Positions 23,470 through 34,038 of a stretch of 39,173 nucleotides of DNA are shown here, piece after piece. The stretch is from Actinomycetes bacterium (lineage in GTDB: Bacteria; Actinomycetota; Acidimicrobiia; Acidimicrobiales; Bog-793): positions 1 through 39,173 of the forward strand of contig JAJZLV010000039.1 of the NCBI GenBank assembly GCA_021803215.1, written 5' to 3'. Position numbers and translations under genes: made by a program. Numbering within the stretch: position 1 is the first letter of the stretch; each line of letters starts with the position of its first letter. The notes under the pieces are model-generated. The model was given only the letters and a program-made list of their open reading frames with translations. It did not search any database and was not told where the DNA came from.

Positions 23470-24234
23470 ATGAAGGTGCGGATCGTGGGCGCCGGCCGGG
23501 CCGGGCGCTCGTTCGAAGGGGCGCTCGGCGCTGTCGGCGCCGAGGTAGAGCTGCTGAGCGCCCGGCCCTCGCGGGGGACTGAGGCCCTCTTTCGGGCCGC
23601 CGAGGGCGTTGACGCCGTCCTGTTGGCCGTCTCGGATCGCTTCGTCGCGGAGGTGGCGGCCGAGATAGCCTCGGCGGCAGGCGTCGTCATCCTCCACTGC
23701 TCGGGCTCGCTCCCGCTCTCGGTGCTCGAGGTGGGTGCCGGCGGGCCCCACCAGAAGATCGCCTCCCTTCATCCCCTTGCCACCCTGCCCGACCCGGTTG
23801 TCGGGTCGCTTCGATTGAGAAACGGCGCCTTTTTCGCCGTGAGCGGCGATCAGCTCGCCACCGAGCTGGCTCTGTTGTTGCAGGGAAAGCCGATCGTCGT
23901 CGCAGAGAAGGACCGGGCCCGCTACCACGCGGCCGCCAGCGTGGCCGCCAACCACCTGGTAGCCCTCCTCGGACAGGTGGAGCGGATCGCCGGAGCCGCC
24001 GGGCTGCCGCTCGAGGCCTTCCTGCCCCTGGCCCGCGGGGCGCTTGACGACGTCTCCATGCTCGGACCGCAGCGGGCTCTCACCGGCCCGGCCGCCCGCC
24101 AGGACCTGGCCACGCTCGACGCCCACCGAGCCGCCCTCGACGAGAGCGAGCTCGAGGGCTACGAGGCGGGAGTCCGCCTCGCCCGCCGCCTCGCCGCCGA
24201 GCGGAGCAAGACGGCCGCCTCGCCTTGGAGCTGA
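23470..24234 (+). CDS. Rossmann-fold / DUF2520 protein, dehydrogenase-like
   Basis: A 254-residue protein with the N-terminal dinucleotide motif GAGRAGRSF (7-15) and a 6-phosphogluconate-dehydrogenase-like layout. It has VDAVLLAVSDRFVAEVA, ILHCSGSLPLSVLE, SLHPLATLP, and the DUF2520 C-terminal helix bundle including KDRARYHAAASVAANHLVALL and GALDDVSMLGPQRALTGPAARQD. This family sits next to panC in many actinobacteria. The ketopantoate reductase step of pantothenate synthesis (PanE) has no other candidate in this window, so a related NAD(P)H-dependent reduction is a reasonable inference, unproven. The ATG at 23470 follows GAGGCGAG. It overlaps panC by 10 nt. Confidence 0.85.
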   Translation: MKVRIVGAGRAGRSFEGALGAVGAEVELLSARPSRGTEALFRAAEGVDAVLLAVSDRFVAEVAAEIASAAGVVILHCSGSLPLSVLEVGAGGPHQKIASLHPLATLPDPVVGSLRLRNGAFFAVSGDQLATELALLLQGKPIVVAEKDRARYHAAASVAANHLVALLGQVERIAGAAGLPLEAFLPLARGALDDVSMLGPQRALTGPAARQDLATLDAHRAALDESELEGYEAGVRLARRLAAERSKTAASPWS

Positions 24235-25073
24235 TCACCGAGCCGGCCGCTTGGCGCCGGCTGGCGAAAGAGCACCGCCGTCGGGACGAGAGGATCGGGT
24301 TCGTCCCGACGATGGGCGCCCTCCATGCCGGCCACCTCTCGCTCGTGGAGGCTGCCCTTGGGCTGGCCGACTTCGTGGGGCTGTCGGTCTTCGTCAACCC
24401 TCTCCAGTTCGGCGACCGGGCGGACTTGGAGCAGTACCCTCGCGACCTCGAGGCTGACCTGAAGACGGCCGAGGCCGCCGGCGTCGGCGCGGTCTTCGCC
24501 CCGGCGGTCGAGGAGATGTACCCGGCCGGGCAGCCCGCCACGGTGGTCGTGCCCGGCCCGCTCGGCCAGATCCTCGAAGGAGCCTCCCGGCCCGGCCACT
24601 TCGCGGGCGTGGCGACCGTGCTCACGAAGCTCTTCTCGCTCACCGGACCCTGCGCCGCCTTTCTCGGCGAGAAGGACTTCCAGCAGCTGGCCGTTGTCCG
24701 CCAGGTGGTGTTCGACCTCGACCTGCCGGCCGAGGTGATCGGTTGCCCGACCGTGCGCGAGAGAGACGGGCTGGCGCTCTCGAGTCGCAACCGCCGCCTC
24801 TCGCCGGGCGAGCGGTCGGCGGCGAGGTGCCTGCACGCGGCGCTCCTCGCCGGCCGGGCCAGCCTGGCAAGAGGCGAGAGCCCGGAAGAGGCCGAGGCGG
24901 CCATGGCGGCGGTCGTCGAGTCCGAGCCTCTCGCCAGGCTGGACTACGCCGCCGTTGTCGAGCCGGAGAGCCTGCGGAGCCCGGGGCCGGCCCCGGCCGG
25001 GCTGCTCCGCCTGCTCGTGGCGGCCTTCGTCGGGCCGGTCCGGCTCATCGACAACCTGCCGGCGCGCTCCTGA
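24225..25073 (+). CDS. panC: Pantothenate synthetase
   Basis: A 282-residue PanC, which joins pantoate and beta-alanine using ATP. The nucleotidyl-transferase motif HAGH is at residues 34-37 (TMGALHAGHLSL), followed by SVFVNPLQFG, FLGEKDFQQLAVVRQ and the KMSKS-equivalent LALSSRNRRLSPGER. The start is a TTG at 24225 inside the end of the DUF2520 gene. No panD (aspartate decarboxylase) follows; nadB takes that place. Confidence 0.95.
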   Translation: MELITEPAAWRRLAKEHRRRDERIGFVPTMGALHAGHLSLVEAALGLADFVGLSVFVNPLQFGDRADLEQYPRDLEADLKTAEAAGVGAVFAPAVEEMYPAGQPATVVVPGPLGQILEGASRPGHFAGVATVLTKLFSLTGPCAAFLGEKDFQQLAVVRQVVFDLDLPAEVIGCPTVRERDGLALSSRNRRLSPGERSAARCLHAALLAGRASLARGESPEEAEAAMAAVVESEPLARLDYAAVVEPESLRSPGPAPAGLLRLLVAAFVGPVRLIDNLPARS

Positions 25074-25086
25074 GCCCGAAGCCACA

Positions 25087-25092
25087 TACGCT
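25087..25092 (+). promoter_or_regulatory. Candidate internal -10 box (TACGCT) ahead of nadB
   Basis: A TANNNT hexamer 6 nt before the GTG start of nadB, in the 25-nt gap after panC, with no Shine-Dalgarno sequence. It may give nadB-nadC-coaX-lysS their own leaderless transcript. No -35 is evident. Confidence 0.35.
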
Positions 25093-25098
25093 GCGCTT

Positions 25099-26688
25099 GT
25101 GCCAGAGATCAGCCCGCCCCTCTCCGAGCCGTTGGACGTCCTCGTGGTGGGCTCAGGCGTGGCCGGCCTCTCTTGCGCGGTGCGGCTCGCCACACTCGAG
25201 CGGGCGCGGGTGGGCATTCTCACCAAGGGTTCCCTCACCCAGTCGACCACCCGTTTCGCCCAGGGCGGCATTGCGGCGGTCCTGCCGGGGGACGAGGACT
25301 CGACCGACAGCCACCTGGCCGACACCCTGGCGGCGGGCGCCGGTCTTTGCGACGAGGCGGCGGTCCGGGTCCTCGTCGACGAGGGGCCCTCGCGGGTGAC
25401 CGAGCTGATCGCCCTGGGCGCCGTATTCGACCGGCTCCCGAGCGGTGTGCTCGAACGGGCGCTCGAAGGAGGTCACTCGTCGCCTCGCATCCTGCACGCC
25501 GGGGGGACTGCGACGGGCGCAGAGGTCGAGCGGGCGCTCGTGCAGGCGGTCGAGGAGACCGCAGCCAGCCTGCTCGAGCACTGGTTCGCCCTCGACCTGC
25601 TCGTCGAGGAAGGGCGCTGCCGGGGGGTCGTCGCCCTCGATCCCGCCGGGGCGCGGGCCGAGGTGCGGGCCGGCGCGGTCGTGCTCGCCTGCGGCGGGGC
25701 CGGGCAGCTCTACAGCGTCACAACGAACCCGGACGAGGCGACCGGCGACGGCATCGCCATGGCTCTCCGGGCCGGGGTGGCGGTGGCCGACCTCGAGTTC
25801 ATCCAGTTCCACCCGACCGCCCTCCACCACCCGGCGATGCCCCGCCCGCTCATCTCGGAGGCCTTGCGGGGTCACGGCGCCATCCTGCGCACCGCCGAGG
25901 GCGAGCGCTTCGTAGACGAGCTGGCTCCTCGCGACGTGGTGAGCCGGGCGATCGCGAGAGAGCTCACTCGCTCGGGCACGGACCACGTCTACCTCGACTG
26001 CACCGGCATCGAGGCCTTCTCGAGCCGCTTTCCAACCATCGCCGTGGCCCTCGGGACGGCCGGCCTCGACCCGGCGAGGGAGTGGCTCCCCGTCGCGCCA
26101 GCCGCCCACTACCTCTGCGGCGGGGTGCTCACCGACCTCGACGGGCGCACCAGCCTGCCGGGGTTGCTGGCGGCGGGCGAGGTGGCCTGCACCGGCGTGC
26201 ACGGGGCCAACCGCCTTGCCTCCAACTCCCTTCTCGAAGGCCTGGTCTTCGGGGCGCGGGCGAGCGAGGCGGTCTCCTCGGGCCGTCTCGAGCGCGCCGA
26301 GACCGGCGTCTTCGCGCCGGCCGCAGTGCCCCTGAGGGCCTTCGGCGAGCTGGCGCCGGCTCCGGCGCCAGTCCGAGGCGCCCTTCGGGCCGGCGAGGCG
26401 CGTCGGCGGCTCCAAGCCGAGATGAGCGCCGACGCGGGTGTGGTGCGCGACGCCGCGTCGCTCGACGCGGCCGCCAAGGTCGTCGCCGAGATCGAGACCG
26501 GCTTCGGCCGGCCCTCGAGCGTCGAGGAGGCCGAGGTGTCCAATTTGTGTCTCATTGGCCGGGCCCTGCTCGAGGCGGCCGCTGCCCGGCGGGAGAGCCG
26601 GGGAGCCCATACCCGGGCCGACTTCCCCGAGCGATCCGAGACCTACCGGGCCCGCCTCGTCTTCGGACGGCAGCAGTCGGATGGCTGA
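25099..26688 (+). CDS. nadB: L-aspartate oxidase
   Basis: A 529-residue flavoprotein that oxidises aspartate to iminoaspartate, the first step of de novo NAD synthesis. The FAD motif VVGSGVAGLSCA is near residues 17-28, followed by TQSTTRFAQGGIAAVL, EFIQFHPTALHHP, RGHGAILRT and the C-terminal flavin segment GVHGANRLASNSLLEGLVFG. It is distinguished from succinate dehydrogenase flavoprotein by the missing flavin-linking His and by its neighbours. The GTG at 25099 begins 25 nt after panC. nadA, the quinolinate synthase, is not in the window. nadC overlaps its end by 8 nt. Confidence 0.94.
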   Translation: MPEISPPLSEPLDVLVVGSGVAGLSCAVRLATLERARVGILTKGSLTQSTTRFAQGGIAAVLPGDEDSTDSHLADTLAAGAGLCDEAAVRVLVDEGPSRVTELIALGAVFDRLPSGVLERALEGGHSSPRILHAGGTATGAEVERALVQAVEETAASLLEHWFALDLLVEEGRCRGVVALDPAGARAEVRAGAVVLACGGAGQLYSVTTNPDEATGDGIAMALRAGVAVADLEFIQFHPTALHHPAMPRPLISEALRGHGAILRTAEGERFVDELAPRDVVSRAIARELTRSGTDHVYLDCTGIEAFSSRFPTIAVALGTAGLDPAREWLPVAPAAHYLCGGVLTDLDGRTSLPGLLAAGEVACTGVHGANRLASNSLLEGLVFGARASEAVSSGRLERAETGVFAPAAVPLRAFGELAPAPAPVRGALRAGEARRRLQAEMSADAGVVRDAASLDAAAKVVAEIETGFGRPSSVEEAEVSNLCLIGRALLEAAAARRESRGAHTRADFPERSETYRARLVFGRQQSDG

Positions 26689-27586
26689 CAGCACCTGTTC
26701 GGAGTTCGACCCTCCGGCCGCGGCAGTGCGCCGGGCCGTCGCCGTCGCTCTCGCAGAGGATCTCTTGCCCCTTGGCGACCTGACGGCCTCCCTGGTCGCC
26801 GAGGGACTCGAGGGTGAGGCCTTCTTCGTAGCCCGTTCGGCCGGGGTGCTGGCCGGCCGGGCCTGCGTGGAAGAGACCGCCCGGCAGGTGGGCAGCCTCG
26901 AGCTCTCCTTCTTCCTCTCCGACGGCGCCGAGGTCGAACATGGGACCGTCATCGCGAGGGCCCGTGGCAGCTACCGGGCGCTTCTAACCGCAGAGCGGAC
27001 GGCGCTCAACTTCCTCTGCCACCTCTCGGGGGTGGCGAGCCTCACGGCCCGCTACGTGAGCGCCGCCCGGGCCGCCAACCCGAGCTGTCGCATCTGGGAC
27101 ACCCGTAAGACGACGCCCGGTCTGAGGGCGCTCGAGAAGGCGGCCGTCAGGGCAGGTGGAGGCGTCAACCACCGGGGCAGCCTCTCGGAGGGAGTGCTCG
27201 TGAAGGACAACCACCTCGGAGCCGCCACCATCTCAGCGGCGGTCGCCCGCGCCAGGGCGGCCTTCCCGGGCCGGATGCTCGAGGTCGAGTGCGACCGCCT
27301 CGACCAGGTGGCCGAGGCGCTCGAGGCCGGTGCAACTCTCATCCTCTGCGACAACATGAGCCCCGAGGAGCTGGCCGAGGCGGTCGACCTGGTCCGCCGA
27401 CACCCCCGCCGGGAGGCCGGCGGGGTCCTCGTAGAAGCCTCTGGCGGCATCACCCTCGAGACGGTCGCCGGCTACGCCGCCAGCGGGCCGGACCTCATCT
27501 CCGTGGGGGCCCTCACCCACTCGGCCCCGATCCTCGACATCGGTCTCGACCTCGCCCCGCCCTCGGGCCAAGACGAGGTCGGCTAG
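26681..27586 (+). CDS. nadC: Nicotinate-nucleotide pyrophosphorylase (quinolinate phosphoribosyltransferase)
   Basis: A 301-residue enzyme converting quinolinate and PRPP to nicotinate mononucleotide and CO2. Landmarks include AVAVALAEDLLPLGDLT, AERTALNFLCHLSGVASLT, DTRKTTPGLRALEKAAVRAGGGVNHR, VLVKDNHL, EVECD and LVEASGGITLETVAGYA. I chose the ATG at 26681, inside the 3' end of nadB. coaX starts 9 nt after its stop. Confidence 0.95.
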   Translation: MADSTCSEFDPPAAAVRRAVAVALAEDLLPLGDLTASLVAEGLEGEAFFVARSAGVLAGRACVEETARQVGSLELSFFLSDGAEVEHGTVIARARGSYRALLTAERTALNFLCHLSGVASLTARYVSAARAANPSCRIWDTRKTTPGLRALEKAAVRAGGGVNHRGSLSEGVLVKDNHLGAATISAAVARARAAFPGRMLEVECDRLDQVAEALEAGATLILCDNMSPEELAEAVDLVRRHPRREAGGVLVEASGGITLETVAGYAASGPDLISVGALTHSAPILDIGLDLAPPSGQDEVG

Positions 27587-27595
27587 AAACTTCGC

Positions 27596-28453
27596 GTGCT
27601 GCTCGCAATAGACGTCGGCAACACCCAGACCGTCATCGGGCTCTTCGACCCGCCGGTCGCCGCCGGCGCGCCCGCCCGCAAGGAGGGCTCCTACGGCGAG
27701 CTGGCCGACCTGAAGCACCACTGGCGCCTGGCCACCGTGGCCGAGCGGACCTCCGACGAGCATGCTCTTTTGCTCCTCGAGCTGCTCCGCCTCGTCGGTT
27801 ACGAGGTCTCGGCCGGCGCGGACGTCAGCCGGCACCTGAGCGGCATGGTCGTCTCCTCCTCGGTCCCTCGTGTCACCTCGTCGTTGCGGGAGATGGCCGC
27901 GCGCTGGTTCCGGGTCCCCCTCGTCGTCATCGAGCCGGGGGTGCGCACAGGCATGCCGATCCTCTACGACAACCCGAAGGAGGTGGGCGCCGACCGGATC
28001 GCGAACGCCGTCGGCGCCCTCGACCTCGTCGAGCCGCCCCTCATCGTGGTCGACCTCGGAACCGCCACCACCTTCGACGTCGTCTCCGCGGCCGGTGAGT
28101 ACCTCGGAGGGGCGATAAGCCCGGGGATAGAGATCTCGATGGACGCCCTCTTCGCCGAGGCGGCCGCCCTCAGGCGGATCGAGCTCGTCGAGCCCCGGAA
28201 GGTGATCGGGAAGTCGACCGTCGAGTCGATGCAGTCAGGCATCATCTACGGCTACGCCGCCTTGGTGGACGGCCTTTGCCGACGGATCATGGACGAGCTC
28301 GGCCAGGCCCGCGTCCTAGCGACCGGCGGCCTCGCCGGCCTCATCAGGCCGCTCTCCCAGGTGATCGAGCTGCACGAGCCCTGGCTCACCTTGCACGGCC
28401 TGCGCATCATCTACGAGCGGAACACCGCCGGCACCGAGCAGCCCGGCCGATGA
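27596..28453 (+). CDS. coaX: Type III pantothenate kinase
   Basis: A 285-residue ASKHA-fold kinase for the first step of coenzyme A synthesis. The N-terminal phosphate-binding motif AIDVGNTQTVIGLF, VGADRIANAVGA, DLGTATTFDVVS and the GAISPGIEIS loop are all typical. There is a longer insertion near residues 18-45 than in many homologues. It continues the CoA theme set by panC upstream. The stop overlaps the lysS ATG (ATGA). Confidence 0.95.
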   Translation: MLLAIDVGNTQTVIGLFDPPVAAGAPARKEGSYGELADLKHHWRLATVAERTSDEHALLLLELLRLVGYEVSAGADVSRHLSGMVVSSSVPRVTSSLREMAARWFRVPLVVIEPGVRTGMPILYDNPKEVGADRIANAVGALDLVEPPLIVVDLGTATTFDVVSAAGEYLGGAISPGIEISMDALFAEAAALRRIELVEPRKVIGKSTVESMQSGIIYGYAALVDGLCRRIMDELGQARVLATGGLAGLIRPLSQVIELHEPWLTLHGLRIIYERNTAGTEQPGR

Positions 28454-29907
28454 GCGAGAAGCAGGTGCCCTATCGCTACGAGGCGACGACGCCGCTTTCC
28501 GAGGTGGTGGCCCGCTTCTCCCGCCTCGAGGCCGGCGAGGAGTCCGGGGAGGACGTGCGCGTGGCCGGCCGCATCATGCTGCTGCGGGTGCAGGGAAAGC
28601 TCGCCTTCGCCACCTTGCGGGACTGGAGCGGAAAGCTGCAGCTCTTCTGCCTGGCAGCTGTGACCGAGGACTTCGAGGAGCTCACGCGGGCCAACCTCGG
28701 CGACTGGATCGGGGCGGAGGGTGAGGTCGTGAGGACGAAGCGGGGCGAGCTCTCGGTGAAGGTGGCTCGTTGGAGCCTTCTGGCGAGGGCGCTCGGCGGC
28801 TTCGGCGACAAGTGGCGCGGCATCCACGACCCGGAGGTGCGCCTTCGGCAACGAGAGGTCGACCTTTGGGCGAACGAGGGGGTGAGGGAGCGCTTCCTCC
28901 TGCGCTCGAGGGTGGTGGCCTGCCTGCGCAGCCTCCTTGCAGAGCGCGGCTTCGTCGAGGTCGAGACTCCCGTGCTGCACGCCATCCCGGGCGGCGGTCT
29001 CGCCAGGCCCTTCGTCACCCACTACAACTCGATGCATGCCGACTTCTACCTGCGCATCGCCCTCGAGCTCTACCTGAAGCGCTGCGTGATCGGCGGCTTC
29101 GAGCGGGTCTACGAGATCGGCCGGGTCTTTCGCAACGAGGGGATCGGCCCGAAGTACAACCCCGAGTTCACGATGCTCGAGGCCTACCAGGCCTATGGCG
29201 ACTACCTCGACATGGCCGAGCTGCAGGAGCACCTCGTCGCCGGGGCGGCGAAGGCCGTGACAGGCGGGACGAGGCTCTCTTTCGAGGAGAGAGAGCTCGA
29301 CCTCACGCCTCCTTGGCGGAAGGCGACGATGACAGAGGTGATCGCCGAGGTGACCGGTGCCGAGGTGAGCCTCGAGATGGGCCTCGCCGAGCTGCGCCGG
29401 GCGGCGGCGAGGCTCGGCGTCGAGCTGAAGGAGCGCTTCGACGCCGGCCAGGTGATGAGCGAGATCTACGAGAAGACGACCGAGCCCAATCTCTGGGGTC
29501 CGGTGCACGTTATGGACTATCCCGAGTCGGTCTCTCCCCTCACCCGCAAGCATCGCTCCAAGCCCGGCTACGTCGAGCGGATCACGCCGGTAGCGGCTGG
29601 GCGCGAGCTGGGTGAGTGCTACAGCGAGCTCGTCGACCCGGTCGACCAGCGAGCCCGCTTCGCCGCCCAGGCCGCCGAGCGGGAGGCCGGCGACGAGGAG
29701 GCCATGGTGACAGACGACGACTTCCTCAGGGCCCTCGAGCGGGGCATGCCGCCGACGGGGGGCATCGGGCTCGGCGTGGACCGCCTCGTGATGCTGCTGG
29801 CTGACGTCCACCACATCCGGGAGGTGCTCTTGTTCCCGGCTCTGCGGCCGGAGCCCGTCCAATCCGAGGATGGTGGGCGGTTCGAGGGCGAGACCAAGCC
29901 GAGCTAG
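28450..29907 (+). CDS. lysS: Lysyl-tRNA synthetase, class II
   Basis: A 485-residue class II synthetase. An N-terminal OB-fold for the anticodon (about 38-125) is followed by the catalytic domain with motif 2 RVFRNEGIGPKYNPEFTMLEAYQAYGDY and motif 3 GGIGLGVDRLVMLLADVHHIREVLLFP. Some positions differ from E. coli-type enzymes: IPGGGLARPF instead of IPGGA-[ST]-ARPF, and GECYSELVDP where GNGFSELND is usual. The YSELVDP form is, as I recall, seen in a branch of actinobacterial LysRS, so I treat it as lineage variation. It ends the long plus-strand run and overlaps the 3' end of the convergent prenyl synthase gene by 4 nt. Confidence 0.92.
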   Translation: MSEKQVPYRYEATTPLSEVVARFSRLEAGEESGEDVRVAGRIMLLRVQGKLAFATLRDWSGKLQLFCLAAVTEDFEELTRANLGDWIGAEGEVVRTKRGELSVKVARWSLLARALGGFGDKWRGIHDPEVRLRQREVDLWANEGVRERFLLRSRVVACLRSLLAERGFVEVETPVLHAIPGGGLARPFVTHYNSMHADFYLRIALELYLKRCVIGGFERVYEIGRVFRNEGIGPKYNPEFTMLEAYQAYGDYLDMAELQEHLVAGAAKAVTGGTRLSFEERELDLTPPWRKATMTEVIAEVTGAEVSLEMGLAELRRAAARLGVELKERFDAGQVMSEIYEKTTEPNLWGPVHVMDYPESVSPLTRKHRSKPGYVERITPVAAGRELGECYSELVDPVDQRARFAAQAAEREAGDEEAMVTDDDFLRALERGMPPTGGIGLGVDRLVMLLADVHHIREVLLFPALRPEPVQSEDGGRFEGETKPS

Positions 29908-30920
29908 CCGGCCATCTCCTCGAAGCGGGAGCGGGCGCCTTCGGCCGCCTGGCAGAGGTCGCAGGCGACGTCGTTCGCCAGTCGGGCGAGCCGCTCCGAG
30001 ACAGGACCCCCGTCGAGGCGCCGGGCGGCCGCCGTCGCCTCCTCGGCGTACTGGCGGGCCACGAGGGCGGCTTCGGCGATCCCCTCAGAGCCCGCCACGA
30101 GCTGCCTCGCCCGCTCCCGCTCGTCCGGCCCGAGGGGATGGCCGAGCATCCCGCTCAGGTGCTGGCCGACGCGTAGGTCCGAGAGGGCCCTTTGGACCGG
30201 CAGGGTGTAGACGCCCTCTGCCAGGTCCTGGCCGGGCGGCTTGCCGAGCTCCTCTTCGCTCGCTATGACGTCCAAGACGTCGTCGCGGATCTGGAAGAGC
30301 ATCCCGAAGGATTCTCCGAAGGCCGTCAGGTTCTCGACGCCCGGGCGGGAGAGCCGCGAGGTCAGTCCGCCGATGCGGCAGGCCGTCGACATGAGGGCGG
30401 CGGTCTTGTTCGAGATCGCCCCGAGGTAGTCCTTCTCATCGCGGGAGACCTGGTATGCCGAGCGGACCTCTGCCACCTGGCCCTGGCAGAGCCGGGCGAG
30501 CGTCGAGGCGAGCAGGCTGGCGATCTCCGGTCCGAGGGCGGCTGCTATCTCGGCCGAACGGGCGAGGAGGAAGTCCCCGGCCACGATGGCTACCAGGTTG
30601 CCCCAGCGGGCGTTGACCGACTCGACGCTGCGGCGCCGGACGGCCTCGTCCATCACGTCGTCGTGGTAGAGAGAGGCCAGGTGGACGAGCTCGACCGAGA
30701 CCCCGCCGAGGATCGACTCGTCCGAGATGTCGCTGCGGGAGAGCTCGGCCGCGGTGAGGGTGAGGGCCGGGCGAATCCTCTTCCCACCTGCGGATATGAG
30801 GTGGGTGGCGACCTCGTTCAGAAAGGGGTCGTCGCCTCTCACCGACGCTCGCAGGCACTCCTCGAGGCGTGCCAGGTCGGCTTCCGCGACTGGAAGCGCG
30901 AAGAGGTCGGACCCGTTCAC
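29904..30920 (-). CDS. Polyprenyl diphosphate synthase
   Basis: A 338-residue trans-isoprenyl diphosphate synthase. GGKRIRPAL, the first aspartate-rich motif DDVMD (in LYHDDVMDEAVRRR) and the second DDVLD (in QIRDDVLDVIA) are intact. The residues just before the first DDxxD are small to medium (LVHLASLYH), which favours a long-chain product such as a menaquinone side chain; product length is not certain. The start is uncertain: GTG 30920 is chosen because a TAGTGT box lies 8 nt upstream and no ribosome site is visible. GTG 30932 or a TTG at 31070 would lengthen it with low-complexity sequence. The gene is divergent from clpC and occupies the place where lsr2 is found in many relatives. Confidence 0.92.
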   Translation of the reverse strand: MNGSDLFALPVAEADLARLEECLRASVRGDDPFLNEVATHLISAGGKRIRPALTLTAAELSRSDISDESILGGVSVELVHLASLYHDDVMDEAVRRRSVESVNARWGNLVAIVAGDFLLARSAEIAAALGPEIASLLASTLARLCQGQVAEVRSAYQVSRDEKDYLGAISNKTAALMSTACRIGGLTSRLSRPGVENLTAFGESFGMLFQIRDDVLDVIASEEELGKPPGQDLAEGVYTLPVQRALSDLRVGQHLSGMLGHPLGPDERERARQLVAGSEGIAEAALVARQYAEEATAAARRLDGGPVSERLARLANDVACDLCQAAEGARSRFEEMAG

Positions 30921-30928
30921 CGCAAGCG

Positions 30929-30934
30929 ACACTA
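30929..30934 (-). promoter_or_regulatory. Candidate -10 box (TAGTGT) for the prenyl synthase gene
   Basis: Read on the minus strand, TAGTGT lies 8 nt before the GTG at 30920. It fits a leaderless start and is the reason for that start choice. It also overlaps the alternative GTG at 30932, which would argue against that one. Confidence 0.35.
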
Positions 30935-31053
30935 GGACACTTGGGCACCCTCGCCGGACGCTGGGGCGCCGCCGTGGTTGCGATGGCTGCCGGAGGGGAA
31001 GGCGATGGGGGGCGGTGGTGTTGTAACTGACATCGTCGGCCGGCCCGGAGAGA

Positions 31054-31069
31054 TGCCAACCGTTCGGCA
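31054..31069. promoter_or_regulatory. Imperfect palindrome in the prenyl synthase / clpC divergent region
   Basis: TGCCAACC|GTTCGGCA pairs at 6 of 8 positions in each half. It lies in the 231-nt divergent interval about 85 nt upstream of the clpC start and could be an operator for a heat-shock or ClgR-like regulator. It matches no operator I can name with certainty. Confidence 0.25.
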
Positions 31070-31151
31070 AGGGCCCGTCGATAGACTGGCAGAGATAACG
31101 AAGACGAGATCAAGCGATTGAGCCCGTTGCATATCCACCGAGGAGCCGCAG

Positions 31152-33647
<2,496 letters not shown>

Positions 33648-33662
33648 TAGCAAGCTTCGTCG

Positions 33663-33693
33663 AAAAGGTCCCGGGCGGTCCCCGGGACCTTTT
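33663..33693 (+). terminator. Strong intrinsic terminator of clpC
   Basis: AAAAGGTCCCGGG and CCCGGGACCTTTT form a perfect 13-bp stem with a 5-nt loop (CGGTC), 15 nt after the clpC stop. The 3' arm ends in TTTT followed by a pyrimidine run (CTCTTCTC). The A/T ends make it usable in both directions. It is the clearest terminator in the window. Confidence 0.92.
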
Positions 33694-34038
33694 CTCTTCT
33701 CCCAAGCTCACCGGGTGCTCGGGGCCGCCGGGCTGAGGGCCGTCCGCATGGCCTTCGTGACTGCTTTGAGGGCCGGAGCCGACAGCTTCCCAGCGTGGGT
33801 CAGCCGCAGGCTTTCTTCCACCCCGATCCCGGTTGTCTCTCCGGGGCACGGCGCTAGGAGCGGTCCGATCCCAGCCCAGCCCGCGCCGGCGGCACCTTCG
33901 TAGGCGTCGGCGTGACTCCCGCGGGAGAGATCGTTCCGCAGGCCCGAGCCCTGGTCCTGTTGACGGCCGAAGCCTCCAGTCCCCTCGGGGCGGTGGATGG
34001 CGTAGCGTCGGGGCCCGACAGCCGAGAGGAGTCCGTGC
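33694..34038. other. 345-bp intergenic region; possible regulator relic on the minus strand
   Basis: No gene is well supported. A minus-strand frame ending at 33708 codes for ESLRLTHAGKLSAPALK and KAVTKAMRTAL, which faintly resembles the last strand and helix of LysR-type effector domains. It has no N-terminal DNA-binding part and could be chance. A GAGAGGAG ribosome site for the next gene lies at 34024-34031, and a -10-like TAGCGT is near 34001-34006. Confidence 0.4.

Noticed and set aside
25099-26688. Succinate dehydrogenase/fumarate reductase flavoprotein
   Set aside because: Similar fold, but it lies directly before nadC with no Sdh subunits, and its sequence motifs fit L-aspartate oxidase.
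28450-29907. Idea that the LysRS-like protein is a paralogue with another substrate (for example an amino-acid transferase)
   Set aside because: It has a full anticodon-binding OB-fold, all three class II motifs and the usual position between coaX and clpC. The odd residues match a variant I recall from actinobacterial LysRS.
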